The position numbers and the translations under genes were made by a program. From contig JARJHS010000002.1 in assembly GCA_029269725.1 (NCBI GenBank), positions 434,001 through 498,000 on the forward strand: a stretch of DNA of 64,000 nt. The letters run 5' to 3'. Numbering within the stretch: position 1 is the first letter of the stretch; each line of letters starts with the position of its first letter. Below are positions 49,143 through 58,851 of the stretch, in pieces. The notes under the pieces were generated by a model, which saw only the letters and a program-made list of their open reading frames with translations, made no database searches and was not told the DNA's origin. Origin of the DNA: Pollutibacter soli. Lineage in GTDB: Bacteria; Bacteroidota; Bacteroidia; Chitinophagales; Chitinophagaceae.

Positions 49143-50252
49143 TTAATTGGTTTGTCTGAAATTGTCCAGGTAGATTACAGAATTCACACCGCCTGCACCC
49201 TCACCGGTTACATCATCAGCGAACCTGAGTACCAGCTGCGGGAATTTTGCATTACCAGGAATTGCCGCGATATCACTGAAATCAAAGGTGAGTTCTTCCC
49301 ATTGACCGGATTTTGTGATTGCGGTTTTCTTAACAGCAATTCCATTGTCAATAGGTCCCCACTCGAGTTCAACATTCAGTTTCTTACCGATCAAAGCGGG
49401 ATCAGGGTTGTATACCATCACTTTTATTACCTTGCCCTGTGCCATGTCAATGGGCGTATTCAGCGGACTGTAGGTACCACTCCAGTTTTCCCACCCGCGG
49501 GTGAATTTTCCAACTTTATCGCTTGTGTTAATTCCAGTTTTACTTGGATTATCAACCGTTGCAAATTGCTGGCCTCCGCCGAACGTGCCAAAGAAATAAT
49601 TGATTGTGCTTTCATCAAAACTGATTGGCAAACCAAATGCATCATAGATAACTACCGGTGTTGTTTTTTCTGATTTCGCAGCACCACCGCTTAATGCTAC
49701 CACTTTCACGTCGTAGGTTCCTGCGGTTGCATAATCGTGAGAAACTTCAGCACCCGCGGCTAGCGGTGTTCCTGCTTCGTTTGCAACATCACCGAAGTAG
49801 ACCAGGTATGATGCTGCATAAAGCGCATCAGCTTTCACTTTGATGTTATGAACGTTTGTTGTTGTAGTGACATTTATATTCTCTGGTGCGCGGTAAGTCA
49901 CCTGCAAAGGATAATCTGCAGAAGATTCCTCTCCAGACATACTTTTTGAAACTATCGTTACGGTATAATTTCCTTCAGGATAAGCATGCGTTGCACTATT
50001 ACCCGGGCTAACAGTTGCAGATGCATCCGCCCCTGTTCCATGTCCGAAATTCACGATATATGATGTAGCGCCTTCACCTGTGGGAGTAATGGTTACTCTT
50101 CCGGAATTGTCATTTGTTATATCAAAGACTTTGTTGTTGTTATTGGTCTTAGCGGACTTCAGAAATGAAAGGTCGTCATCAATACCTTCTTTCTGACAAC
50201 CCGCACCTGCCAGCAAAGCCGTTAAACTGAATATGATTGTTATTTTCTTCAT
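49143..50252 (-). CDS. Surface glycan-binding lipoprotein with PKD domains (PUL 2)
   Basis: 369 residues. Lipobox LLAGAGCQKEG (Cys about 19). Two PKD-like domains (GATSYIVNFGHGTGADASATVSPGNSATHAYPEGNYTVTIV and ASYLVYFGDVANEAGTPLAAGAEVSHDYATAGTYDVKVVALS) are followed by a C-terminal jelly-roll-like domain (about 210-369; NWSGTYSPLNTPIDMAQGKVIKVMVY, ELEWGPIDNGI, YLDNFRQ), resembling carbohydrate-binding modules of beta-glucan PULs. 11 bp downstream of SusD. Confidence 0.85.
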   Translation of the reverse strand: MKKITIIFSLTALLAGAGCQKEGIDDDLSFLKSAKTNNNNKVFDITNDNSGRVTITPTGEGATSYIVNFGHGTGADASATVSPGNSATHAYPEGNYTVTIVSKSMSGEESSADYPLQVTYRAPENINVTTTTNVHNIKVKADALYAASYLVYFGDVANEAGTPLAAGAEVSHDYATAGTYDVKVVALSGGAAKSEKTTPVVIYDAFGLPISFDESTINYFFGTFGGGQQFATVDNPSKTGINTSDKVGKFTRGWENWSGTYSPLNTPIDMAQGKVIKVMVYNPDPALIGKKLNVELEWGPIDNGIAVKKTAITKSGQWEELTFDFSDIAAIPGNAKFPQLVLRFADDVTGEGAGGVNSVIYLDNFRQTN

Positions 50253-50263
50253 GTTCTAAGGGT

Positions 50264-51775
50264 TTATTGGTAGTTAGGATTCTGAACAAGTTTGGTACCC
50301 TGCAACTCACGGAAAGGAATCGGGAAGATCTCGCTTTTGCCAGCGGTAAATCCCCTGCTTCCCAATGCTGCCGGTGCATCACCCCACCGAACAAGGTCAA
50401 AGAAACGATGTCCTTCACCTGCGAGTTCGAGTCTGCGTTCAGTTTTAATCGCGCTCAGTGAAACAGGAACTGACCCCAATCCAACTCTTGCCCGTACGGC
50501 ATTGAGAAGCGCCTGCGCCCTTGCACCTGTTCCACCCAATGCTTCTGCTTCCATCAGGTAAGTATCCGCAAGACGAATGATATAATCGTTCTGCTGATAG
50601 TTCAATTCAACTGAACCCCCACCAGAAGTGATGTCTGAACGACGTGGAATGAACTTGTTCAGGAAGTAACCTGTGTTCTGGTACCCTTCAATATAATCCG
50701 CCTGACCAGCAGCTTTAAGTGCTTTCATATCGAGAACGGTTGACGCAAAACGCGGATCACTTTTCAGCAGATCATACAATTCCTGTGTGATTACATTGAA
50801 GCTCCATCCTGATGGTATATCAGGTGCAGGTGAACCAGCAGGCCTTGAATAACTTCTTGGTCCCACCATCTGGTTAACGGTATTTCCTTCATCAGCACCT
50901 GAACCCCAGAAACCCCAGTCAGAGTTTGCTTTGTTTGTGTGCGTTGCTTCGAGGATGGATTCGCTGTTGAACTTGTTGGTGAAAACCCAGAGATCAGAAA
51001 AATTAGTCAGTAAGCGTTTACCTGCAGCAGTAGTTTGTCCGGGAGTTCCGTTTACCTCTGCAAGTATGGCTGCTGCTTCAGCATTTTTCTTTTCATATAA
51101 ATACACTTTACCCAGCATGGCCTGGCCGGCAACTTTTGTCAATCGGCCAGCTTCAGTTTCCAGGGTAATAGTTGTTGGTAAAACAGCTATGGCTTCTGTA
51201 AGATCTTTTTCGATCTGCGCATAAATTGCTTCAGGACTGGTTTGTTCAACATCATACATGTTGCCGGTTGTCAAGGGCTCCAGCAGTAATGGAATGTTTT
51301 TGAACATGCGTACAAGGTTGAAGTAGTAAATCGCACGAAGTGCTTTTGCTTCAGCTTCATACCTTGCTTTTGTTGCAGCGTCCATACTGATCGCGCCTAT
51401 GCGTGACAGTAACATGTTTGCACGATAAATACCCTGGTAGTGATCATTCCAGAAACTACCGGGCATGATGTTGGAATTGAGGGTATAGTTTGAAAAACCC
51501 TGGATACCCGCACCATCAGATGCACCACCACCACCAGCGAAATGATCATCAGAACCTGCGTTCATCATCGTGATCATGTTTTCAAATCCGCCAGCGTTTT
51601 TGCGCAATACATCATAAACACCCACCAGAGCATCATAAGCCTGGCCGGCAGTTGAATAATAGTTTTCAGAAAGAAATTGCCCGCGCGGTTCCACGGTAAC
51701 AAAATCCTTACCGCAGGATGCCAGCAACAGTGAGAATGCTATAGCAGGCAGTGAATATTTTCTTATATGTTTCAT
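50264..51775 (-). CDS. SusD-like lipoprotein (PUL 2)
   Basis: 503 residues. Lipobox LLASCGKDF (Cys about 21). SusD pattern: GQAYDALVGVYDVLRKNAGG, YFNLVRMFKNIPLLLEPLTTG, TYLMEAEALGGTG, LLNAVRARVGLG, ERRLELAGEGHRFFDLVRWGDAPAALGSRG and ELQGTKLVQNPNYQ ending. Binds beta-glucan with the SusC partner. 18 bp downstream of SusC. Confidence 0.95.
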   Translation of the reverse strand: MKHIRKYSLPAIAFSLLLASCGKDFVTVEPRGQFLSENYYSTAGQAYDALVGVYDVLRKNAGGFENMITMMNAGSDDHFAGGGGASDGAGIQGFSNYTLNSNIMPGSFWNDHYQGIYRANMLLSRIGAISMDAATKARYEAEAKALRAIYYFNLVRMFKNIPLLLEPLTTGNMYDVEQTSPEAIYAQIEKDLTEAIAVLPTTITLETEAGRLTKVAGQAMLGKVYLYEKKNAEAAAILAEVNGTPGQTTAAGKRLLTNFSDLWVFTNKFNSESILEATHTNKANSDWGFWGSGADEGNTVNQMVGPRSYSRPAGSPAPDIPSGWSFNVITQELYDLLKSDPRFASTVLDMKALKAAGQADYIEGYQNTGYFLNKFIPRRSDITSGGGSVELNYQQNDYIIRLADTYLMEAEALGGTGARAQALLNAVRARVGLGSVPVSLSAIKTERRLELAGEGHRFFDLVRWGDAPAALGSRGFTAGKSEIFPIPFRELQGTKLVQNPNYQ

Positions 51776-51793
51776 ATGAGAATGTTGAAAGAA

Positions 51794-54700
51794 TTAAAAT
51801 TGAATTTGGAGACCACCAAGAATTGAACGCGCCTGTGGATACTGACCTTTGTCAATACCATAAACACCACCACCAACTTCAGGATCATATCCGGAGTAAT
51901 TGGTGAAAGTCAGCAGGTTCTCTCCGGTAATATAGAAACGAAGCCTCGATACAGGGATATTTCCAAACAGTTGTCTTGGCAACGTATAACCGATGGTAAC
52001 CAGTTTTATTCTCAGGTAATCACCTTTTTCAAGATAGAAATCAGACATATTGCTGAAGTTTCCATTAGGATCGTTCAACACCAGTCTTGGATAATCATTT
52101 GAAGTGCCTTCACCATGCCAGCGACTCATCGCTTTATCGGTGTAGTTTGAATTGAGGATGTCGAGACGACGGAGGCCCTGGAAAATTTTAGCACCAGCAG
52201 CACCCTGCGTGAATACCATCAGATCAAATCCTTTGTATTCAGCATTCAATGTAAGGCCATAGGTCCATTTCGGAAGATTGGTACCGAGATTGGTTTTATC
52301 ATCTTCATTGATAACACCATCATTATTCATATCTGTCCAACGGAAATCACCAGGACGTGCATTTGGCTGAAGCAATTGTCCGCTTGGATTTTTGTAAGCA
52401 TTAACTTCTGACTCGTTCTGAAAGATGCCATTGGTTTTGTAACCATAGAAAGCATTGTAAGACCAACCAGTGCGGATCTGTGTAACATTACCCATGGACT
52501 GAAAACCTGCCTCTCCAGGAATGAAATCGGCATCAGAGGAAATATAAGTCACTTCATTTTTCAGGTAGGTTACGTTACCATTTGCTGAAAAGTTTACATC
52601 ACCAAAACGTTTGCGGTATCCAAGTTCAACTTCAACACCCATGTTCTGCATGTCAGCAATGTTATCCCATGGCAATTCAGGTACACCTACATAACCAGGA
52701 ATATTTACAGTCCTCAGAATTCCCGATGTTTTCTTCTTGAATAAATTCACTGTAAGATTCAGGTTGCTGTAAAGAACCGCATCAAAACCAATGTCTGATG
52801 ATCTTGTTTCTTCCCAACGAAGATTCGGGTTATCAAGTGTTCTTGGTGAGTAACCTGTGGTAACATCAGCGCCGCTTCCGATAGCATAATTATAACCACC
52901 ACCAACAGTTGCGAGATACCTGAAATCAGCAAGGTTATCACTACCAACAACACCATAGCTTCCTCTCAGTTTCAGAGAAGTCACTACATCATTTTCGGGC
53001 CAGAAATTTTCTTTACTGATATTCCATCCCAATGACATGGATGGGAACACACCAAATTTATTGCTGCTGCCAAAACGGGAAGAACCATCACGGCGAACAA
53101 TACCTGTAAACAAATATTTATCCTGGTAGCTATAGTTTGCGCGTGCAAACAAAGAAGAAAGTTTGTGCTCTACAGCATCATAAGCACCTGATGTGCGGCT
53201 GGTCTGCGGAATGTCGAAACCAAATGACGCATCCTGCCACCTGGTGATCGGAAGATTGAATAATGTAAGACCAGAACCACCACCAATATTTTCAACATAT
53301 GCACCCTGACCTAAGAGTATAGTGAAGCTGTGATCCTTGATTGATTTGCTGTAGGTGAGTGTATTCTCAATATTCCAGTTGAAACCTTTGTTTTCGCTTT
53401 TACCGTAATTATTCTGACTAACAACATTTGTTGCATTCAGATAGAACACCGGCGTAAAGCCTTGTCCGCCCCAGTACGCCATTTTCGCACCCACTGTCGA
53501 ACGGAATTTAAGTTCTGGGAGAATGTTTACTTCCAGGTAAGCATTTCCAACGAAATCATCGGACCAGTTATAACCGCCTAAACGTGTCTGGATATAAGCC
53601 AGCGGGTTTGTCATTTCCTGGCCAACGATAGATGAAATACCATAAGGATTTCCAAATGGATCACGGATAACAGGGTTTACACTATAGGGGGCAGAATTTG
53701 CTTCAATCGGATCAGTGATCACCAGTTTGGTGATCGGATCCAGGTTGATAGCAGAGCTGAGCGGACCGCCATACTCACTGTTGGTGTTACCAAGTCCGGT
53801 GCTTTTCTGGTGAGTATAACCTAAAGTCTGCCCGAATGTGAAGATCTTAGAAATCTTATGTGTTGAGTTCAAGCGAACGTTGAACTTTTTGTAATTGGAA
53901 ATTTCTGTAGCAACGATACCATCCTGCTCCTGCAAGCCTGCAGAGAGATAGAAAGTTGATCTTTCATTACCACCACTCATGCTCACCTCGCCGAGGTAAC
54001 GCATTGCGCTGTTGTTGAATATCGCATCCTGCCAATCGGTTCCTTTTCCTAAGGAAGCGACATCCGGATAAAGAACATTGCCACCGGAAGCAACCGATCT
54101 TTCGTTCATCAGTGTTGCATATTGGGTAGCATTCAGTAAATTCATTCTTTTGGCCGGAGCAGACTGACCATAAAATCCGTTGAAGCTCACGTTGATTTTA
54201 CCAGCGCGACCTTTTTTAGTGGTTACCAGGATAACACCTGCAGCAGCACGTGTACCGTAAATCGCCGAAGATGCAGCGTCTTTCAAAACCTCAATGGATT
54301 CGATATCCGACTGATTAAGGAAGCCAATACCACCGGCATCAACTACCACACCGTCAACTACCCAAAGTGGGTTGTTGTTACCGGCACCGAATGTCGTGAT
54401 ACCACGAACACGGATGGTTGAAGTTGAGCCAGGCTGTCCGGAATTCTGGAGAATGGTAACACCGGAAACACGACCCTGTAAAGCTTGTTCGATACGTCCG
54501 TTCGGGACATTTTCCAGGTCTTTTGCTTTAACACTGGAGATCGCACCGGTAACCAGACTTTTTTTCTGTGTTCCATAACCTACAACCACCACCTCATCAA
54601 GCCGGGCAGCTGCGGTTCTTTGCAAGGCAATCGATGAGAGGTTACCGGAAACCGAGATCTCGGTTGTTTGATAACCTGCAGAACTGATAACTAAGGTTTG

Positions 54701-54910
54701 CGCCGATGCCGGCACGGATAAAGTAAACTCGCCCTTTTCATTTGTTGTGGTACCAACAGAAGAATTCTTGACCATTACTGATGCGCCTGGAAGGCCAGCA
54801 GAATTTTCGTCAAGTACTCTTCCGGAAATGGTTTTTTGACTTTGAGCCCACGACAATGTGGAAAAGAGGAGGAGTAGGGGGAGTAGTACCCTCCTTAAGA
54901 GTCCTTTCAT
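51794..54910 (-). CDS. SusC-like TonB-dependent receptor (PUL 2)
   Basis: 1038 residues from ATG at 54910; the frame also includes a TTG two codons upstream. Signal peptide ending LSWAQSQ. Carboxypeptidase-regulatory-like domain about 25-100 (KTISGRVLDENSAGLPGASVMVKN), TonB-box-like DEVVVVGYGT, plug about 110-220, beta-barrel ending RSILGGLQIQF. No STN domain, unlike the PUL 1 receptor, so control through an ECF/FecR pair is unlikely. It is divergent from the propeller/LuxR regulator gene. Confidence 0.95.
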   Translation of the reverse strand: MKGLLRRVLLPLLLLFSTLSWAQSQKTISGRVLDENSAGLPGASVMVKNSSVGTTTNEKGEFTLSVPASAQTLVISSAGYQTTEISVSGNLSSIALQRTAAARLDEVVVVGYGTQKKSLVTGAISSVKAKDLENVPNGRIEQALQGRVSGVTILQNSGQPGSTSTIRVRGITTFGAGNNNPLWVVDGVVVDAGGIGFLNQSDIESIEVLKDAASSAIYGTRAAAGVILVTTKKGRAGKINVSFNGFYGQSAPAKRMNLLNATQYATLMNERSVASGGNVLYPDVASLGKGTDWQDAIFNNSAMRYLGEVSMSGGNERSTFYLSAGLQEQDGIVATEISNYKKFNVRLNSTHKISKIFTFGQTLGYTHQKSTGLGNTNSEYGGPLSSAINLDPITKLVITDPIEANSAPYSVNPVIRDPFGNPYGISSIVGQEMTNPLAYIQTRLGGYNWSDDFVGNAYLEVNILPELKFRSTVGAKMAYWGGQGFTPVFYLNATNVVSQNNYGKSENKGFNWNIENTLTYSKSIKDHSFTILLGQGAYVENIGGGSGLTLFNLPITRWQDASFGFDIPQTSRTSGAYDAVEHKLSSLFARANYSYQDKYLFTGIVRRDGSSRFGSSNKFGVFPSMSLGWNISKENFWPENDVVTSLKLRGSYGVVGSDNLADFRYLATVGGGYNYAIGSGADVTTGYSPRTLDNPNLRWEETRSSDIGFDAVLYSNLNLTVNLFKKKTSGILRTVNIPGYVGVPELPWDNIADMQNMGVEVELGYRKRFGDVNFSANGNVTYLKNEVTYISSDADFIPGEAGFQSMGNVTQIRTGWSYNAFYGYKTNGIFQNESEVNAYKNPSGQLLQPNARPGDFRWTDMNNDGVINEDDKTNLGTNLPKWTYGLTLNAEYKGFDLMVFTQGAAGAKIFQGLRRLDILNSNYTDKAMSRWHGEGTSNDYPRLVLNDPNGNFSNMSDFYLEKGDYLRIKLVTIGYTLPRQLFGNIPVSRLRFYITGENLLTFTNYSGYDPEVGGGVYGIDKGQYPQARSILGGLQIQF

Positions 54911-54998
54911 ATGCAAGTAGTTTTAAATTAAGCGAGGCAAAAAATAAATAAGCAAGTACAAAAATACCCGCACATACCTCGTACATTGAAATGAAAGT

Positions 54999-55017
54999 CT
55001 ACATCTTTACTACATCA
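54999..55017. promoter_or_regulatory. Direct repeat 1, candidate operator
   Basis: CTACATCTTTACTACATCA, identical over 19 bp to 55054-55072. Each copy itself contains CTACATC twice, 11 bp apart. Confidence 0.7.
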
Positions 55018-55053
55018 GAAAAACTTAAACTTTTGATTAACAATGTTTTTTAA

Positions 55054-55072
55054 CTACATCTTTACTACATCA
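55054..55072. promoter_or_regulatory. Direct repeat 2, candidate operator
   Basis: Second perfect copy, 55 bp from the first (about five helical turns), 24 bp before the regulator start. A likely binding site for the neighbouring LuxR-type regulator or for autoregulation; inference. Confidence 0.7.
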
Positions 55073-55096
55073 TAGCAATGTTTACCTTTACTTTTT

Positions 55097-58027
55097 ATGA
55101 AAACCTGGATTTCGGCTTGTTTGATTTTGCTTGCTTCGCTAACCGGCCGGGGCCAGAATACTATCGGCTTACCACAGATCCTCAACTTCACTAATAACAG
55201 TCATTTCCAGGGAGGCACACAGAGCTGGGATGTGCGGCAGGACTCATCCGGCCGGATGTATTTCGCAAACAATGAAGGTCTTCTTGTTTATGATGGCAAT
55301 TACTGGAAGCTATATCCCCAACCAAACCGGAGTATTCTCAGATCGCTGGCTATAGACGGCAACAGGATTTATGCGGGAGGACAGGATGAGTTAGGTTATT
55401 TTTCACCTGATGTACAGGGTATTTTGAAGTATACATCACTAAAAAAGCTCATTCCTGAGAAATACAACTCCTTTACTGATGTCTGGGATATCGAAGTATT
55501 TGGTCGTTCTGCTTTTTTCAGAACATGGGACCGGATTTTTGAATTGAAAGATGGGGTGATCCAGAATTATCCGGCGACCAATGGATGGCAGATCATGAAG
55601 AAAACCGGAAATAAACTGATAGCCCAGGATAAAACGCTCGGTCTCATGGAATTTGTTTCCAACCAATGGCAGCCACTTGATGGAACCCCAACTCCAATTC
55701 CTTTTGAGATCACCGGGATTGTCGCTTTAAGTAATGATAGTATACTGATCAGTTCTCCGAACGATGGCCTGTATCTGTATTATAAGGGAACTTTGATCCG
55801 GAAGAAAACCGATGCGGATAATCTTTTTATCCACGGACATATCTATTGTTTCGATCAGATCAACGCGGGCGAATTTGTAGTGGGCACAACATCACAGGGC
55901 TGTATAATTATAAATGAAGCTGGTCAGCTGGTACAACAAATTTCACGTTCGGAAGGATTGCAGAACAACAATATCCTCTCTGTTTTTCTGGACAGGGAAA
56001 ACAATCTATGGGCGGGACTTGATAATGGGATCAGCTTTATCGCTTATAACTCATCTATTAAATACATCAAACCATCGAAACCCGATGAGCTCGCCGGTTA
56101 CTCGTCGCGGGTTTTTGAAAACAAACTGTATATCGCAACTTCTGATGGAGCTTATTTTGCGCCACTGGCGGGAGTTGCAAAAGACCTGAGTTTTTCCAAA
56201 GGCGATTTTCAAAAATTGAAGAACAGCAGCGGACAGGCCTGGCGATTGGACGAAGTCAATCAGCAACTTTTGCTGGGTCATCATAATGGAAGTTATCTTG
56301 TTCATGACAACACTGCGGAAAGACTAACCGATAATGCCGGTGCCTGGCTTTTTATGCCGATCACCCGGATTTCGCCAGCTAAAAACATTCTCGCCGGAAC
56401 CTATGCTGGTCTCACCATGATCGAGTTTGGTGATAATAAACAATTCATCAACCGCGGTGAGATCAGGGGAATGTACGAATCGCTAAGGTTTATGGCGATG
56501 GATAACAATGGCATTATCTGGGCATCACATCCATATCGAGGAGTTTACAGAATTACACTTTCTGAAGATCAGCATTCTTACAGTTATGAGCTTTTTACAG
56601 AAAAAGATGGACTGCCCTCCACTTTCAGAAATAATGTGTTCCGGATAAAAAACAGGGTTGTGTTTGCTACTGAAGAAGGGGTGTATGAGTTTGATGCATC
56701 AACAAAAAAATTTATAAAATCACCGCTACTGTTTGATCGGTTTGGTACAATTGTTCTGCAATACCTGAATGAAGATGCAAACGGTAACATCTGGTTTTGT
56801 TCAGGAAAAAAAATTGGTGTTCTGAATTTTCCAGGAAAAACAAAAACACCTCAACTCACTTATTTCCCGGAATTAACGGGCAAAATATTGTCGGGTTTTG
56901 AAAACATCTATCCTTATAATGATGAAAATGTTTTCATCGCTTCCAACACAGGAATTATTCACCTGAATTACAGTAAGTATATAAGAGCGAAGACAAAACC
57001 AGAAATATTAATAACACAGGTCAGGAGTTCAGGAAAAACTGACAGCCTGATTTTTGGAGGATACTTTGCCGTTGGTAAAGACAGTACGGAACAGGCAGAA
57101 CCTGATCATATACCCGATTTTCCTATCAGCAATAATTCTTTTCATTTTGAATTCAGTTCGCCTTCATTTGGGTTACAGAGTAATATCGAGTACCGGTACC
57201 AGTTAGAAGGATACGACCCCGGCTGGTCAGCACCCACATCAAAAACTGAAAAGGAGTATACCAATCTGCCGGAAGGGACTTATACTTTTATGGTGAAGGC
57301 ATTTGATAACCTGGGTAATGAATCCAAGACGATAAGTTACCACTTTATGATTAATCCGTCTTGGTATAAAACAGTTTGGGCCTACCTTGGATATCTATTG
57401 ATTGCTTTCGGAATATTCTATGTTTTATATCAGTGGCAAACAAAAAAGTTTCAGCAGCAACAATTAAAATTTCAGGAAGAACAGGCACGTCTTATTTATA
57501 TACACCAGTTGGAAAAAGAGAAAAATGAAAAAGAGATCATTCAACTACAGAATGAAAAACTGGTAAATGAAATGATCTATAAGAATAAAGAACTCGCAGA
57601 CGTCAGTATGCACCTGGTGGAAAGAAGTGATGCGCTTGTGAAAGTGAAAGATGAATTACAACGTCTGCATAAAAAAACAGGCGGTGATCATGATGTAAAG
57701 AGGGCGATCCAGCTGGTGAATGAAATTGAAAAAAACAATTCCAGCTGGGAACAGTTTGCCGCACATTTCGATGAAATAAACAATGATTTTATCAAAACAT
57801 TGAAATCAAAATTTCCAAATCTCACCACTACAGATCTTAAAGTTTGTACATATCTGCAATTGAAACTTACTTCCAAAGAAATTGCCCAGTTGATGAACAT
57901 CTCTGTTCGCGGTGTTGAGATCAGCAGGTACAGGCTCAGAAAAAAGCTACAGCTGAAGACAGAACAAACTTTGAATGATTTTCTCAACGGGATTCATGCA
58001 GAAGGCGGGTTCAACGGAGTTCAATAA
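55097..58027 (+). CDS. Propeller-Y_Y_Y-LuxR membrane regulator of PUL 2
   Basis: 976 residues. Signal peptide, then a two-component-regulator beta-propeller (about 20-660) with repeated blade motifs (GRMYFANNEGLLVYDG, NNILSVFLDRENNLWAGLDNGISF, GIIWASHPYRGVYRI), Y_Y_Y domain about 675-745 (YRYQLEGYDPGWS, YTFMVKAFDNLGN), one transmembrane segment about 758-778, a coiled-coil (about 785-870) and a C-terminal LuxR-type HTH about 905-970 (TTDLKVCTYLQLKLTSKEIAQLMNISVRGVEISRYRLRKKL). There is no histidine kinase or receiver, so signal passes through the membrane directly to the HTH. Position divergent from the PUL 2 SusC makes glucan sensing its likely job. Confidence 0.93.
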   Translation: MKTWISACLILLASLTGRGQNTIGLPQILNFTNNSHFQGGTQSWDVRQDSSGRMYFANNEGLLVYDGNYWKLYPQPNRSILRSLAIDGNRIYAGGQDELGYFSPDVQGILKYTSLKKLIPEKYNSFTDVWDIEVFGRSAFFRTWDRIFELKDGVIQNYPATNGWQIMKKTGNKLIAQDKTLGLMEFVSNQWQPLDGTPTPIPFEITGIVALSNDSILISSPNDGLYLYYKGTLIRKKTDADNLFIHGHIYCFDQINAGEFVVGTTSQGCIIINEAGQLVQQISRSEGLQNNNILSVFLDRENNLWAGLDNGISFIAYNSSIKYIKPSKPDELAGYSSRVFENKLYIATSDGAYFAPLAGVAKDLSFSKGDFQKLKNSSGQAWRLDEVNQQLLLGHHNGSYLVHDNTAERLTDNAGAWLFMPITRISPAKNILAGTYAGLTMIEFGDNKQFINRGEIRGMYESLRFMAMDNNGIIWASHPYRGVYRITLSEDQHSYSYELFTEKDGLPSTFRNNVFRIKNRVVFATEEGVYEFDASTKKFIKSPLLFDRFGTIVLQYLNEDANGNIWFCSGKKIGVLNFPGKTKTPQLTYFPELTGKILSGFENIYPYNDENVFIASNTGIIHLNYSKYIRAKTKPEILITQVRSSGKTDSLIFGGYFAVGKDSTEQAEPDHIPDFPISNNSFHFEFSSPSFGLQSNIEYRYQLEGYDPGWSAPTSKTEKEYTNLPEGTYTFMVKAFDNLGNESKTISYHFMINPSWYKTVWAYLGYLLIAFGIFYVLYQWQTKKFQQQQLKFQEEQARLIYIHQLEKEKNEKEIIQLQNEKLVNEMIYKNKELADVSMHLVERSDALVKVKDELQRLHKKTGGDHDVKRAIQLVNEIEKNNSSWEQFAAHFDEINNDFIKTLKSKFPNLTTTDLKVCTYLQLKLTSKEIAQLMNISVRGVEISRYRLRKKLQLKTEQTLNDFLNGIHAEGGFNGVQ

Positions 58028-58631
58028 AAAGAATTTCCCATCGCTCAGTTTCGAATATTTCAAACTCGTTGACACCAATGGTACAGGTGCTTTCCTTTTC
58101 AAGATGCAGGCCGATTTCAATAGAATAGATGGAAATATCGGGCAGATCTTCACCCAGCTTTCACAAACGCTGTGCTTCTGGAAACCAAAATTAAATGTGT
58201 ACCTGAATTACAGTGGAGGACTGGGGATTACGCTAACAGGTTTTGGTTTCAATATCGCCAATGCTTACGGCATAGGATTGTCATATCCTTTTGAATGGAA
58301 AGGTGCCTGGATGTCAGCAAATATTTCCGTGAGGTACAATGCGTTTGACAAACCCAGTTATGATCCGCAATTCACTTTTTATTTTGGCCGGGGATTATAT
58401 GACTGGAAATTTTTTACGGCAGGAAGTTTCGTATTCTGGACTGAAAACAAAAACAAAGGCGATATGCCGATGTTATCGGGTAAAAAATTTGCATTTTTTG
58501 GCGATCCGCAATTCTGGTGGAATATTAAAAAAAGATGGTCGGTTGGAACAAGGGCCAATGTATTTTATAATTTGATTGAAAAGGATGCAATGAAAATTTA
58601 TACCACGCTTGGTGTGAAATACCAGTTTTAG
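57996..58631 (+). CDS. DUF5020-like outer-membrane barrel protein, N-terminally short
   Basis: 211 residues from ATG at 57996, which overlaps the regulator gene by 32 bp; ATG at 57975 is an alternative. Barrel-like sequence: FPSLSFEYFKLVDTNGTGAFLFKMQADFN, LCFWKPKLNVYLNYSGGLGI, YGIGLSYPFEWKGAWMSANISVRYN, LGVKYQF C-terminal Phe typical of outer-membrane insertion. Other DUF5020 members start with a signal peptide and one more strand; here both are missing, so the protein may be truncated or no longer exported. Function unknown. Confidence 0.65.
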   Translation: MQKAGSTEFNKKNFPSLSFEYFKLVDTNGTGAFLFKMQADFNRIDGNIGQIFTQLSQTLCFWKPKLNVYLNYSGGLGITLTGFGFNIANAYGIGLSYPFEWKGAWMSANISVRYNAFDKPSYDPQFTFYFGRGLYDWKFFTAGSFVFWTENKNKGDMPMLSGKKFAFFGDPQFWWNIKKRWSVGTRANVFYNLIEKDAMKIYTTLGVKYQF

Positions 58632-58851
58632 GTCTTGTCGTGATCTAACATCGACGCAATACTCTGACAATTTTTTACAGCATACCGGAAATTAACATAC
58701 CAGTTGTAGAATCTGATCTACGGGTGGAAATTTTGCCACGGTTTCCACAATTTCGATGTAAAAGTTCGGCCAATTTTTAAATATCAGCCCTGGTATTAGC
58801 TGTTGCGGCATATATTTTATGTGCTGTGTATTACTCAAATACCCGGTGCAT

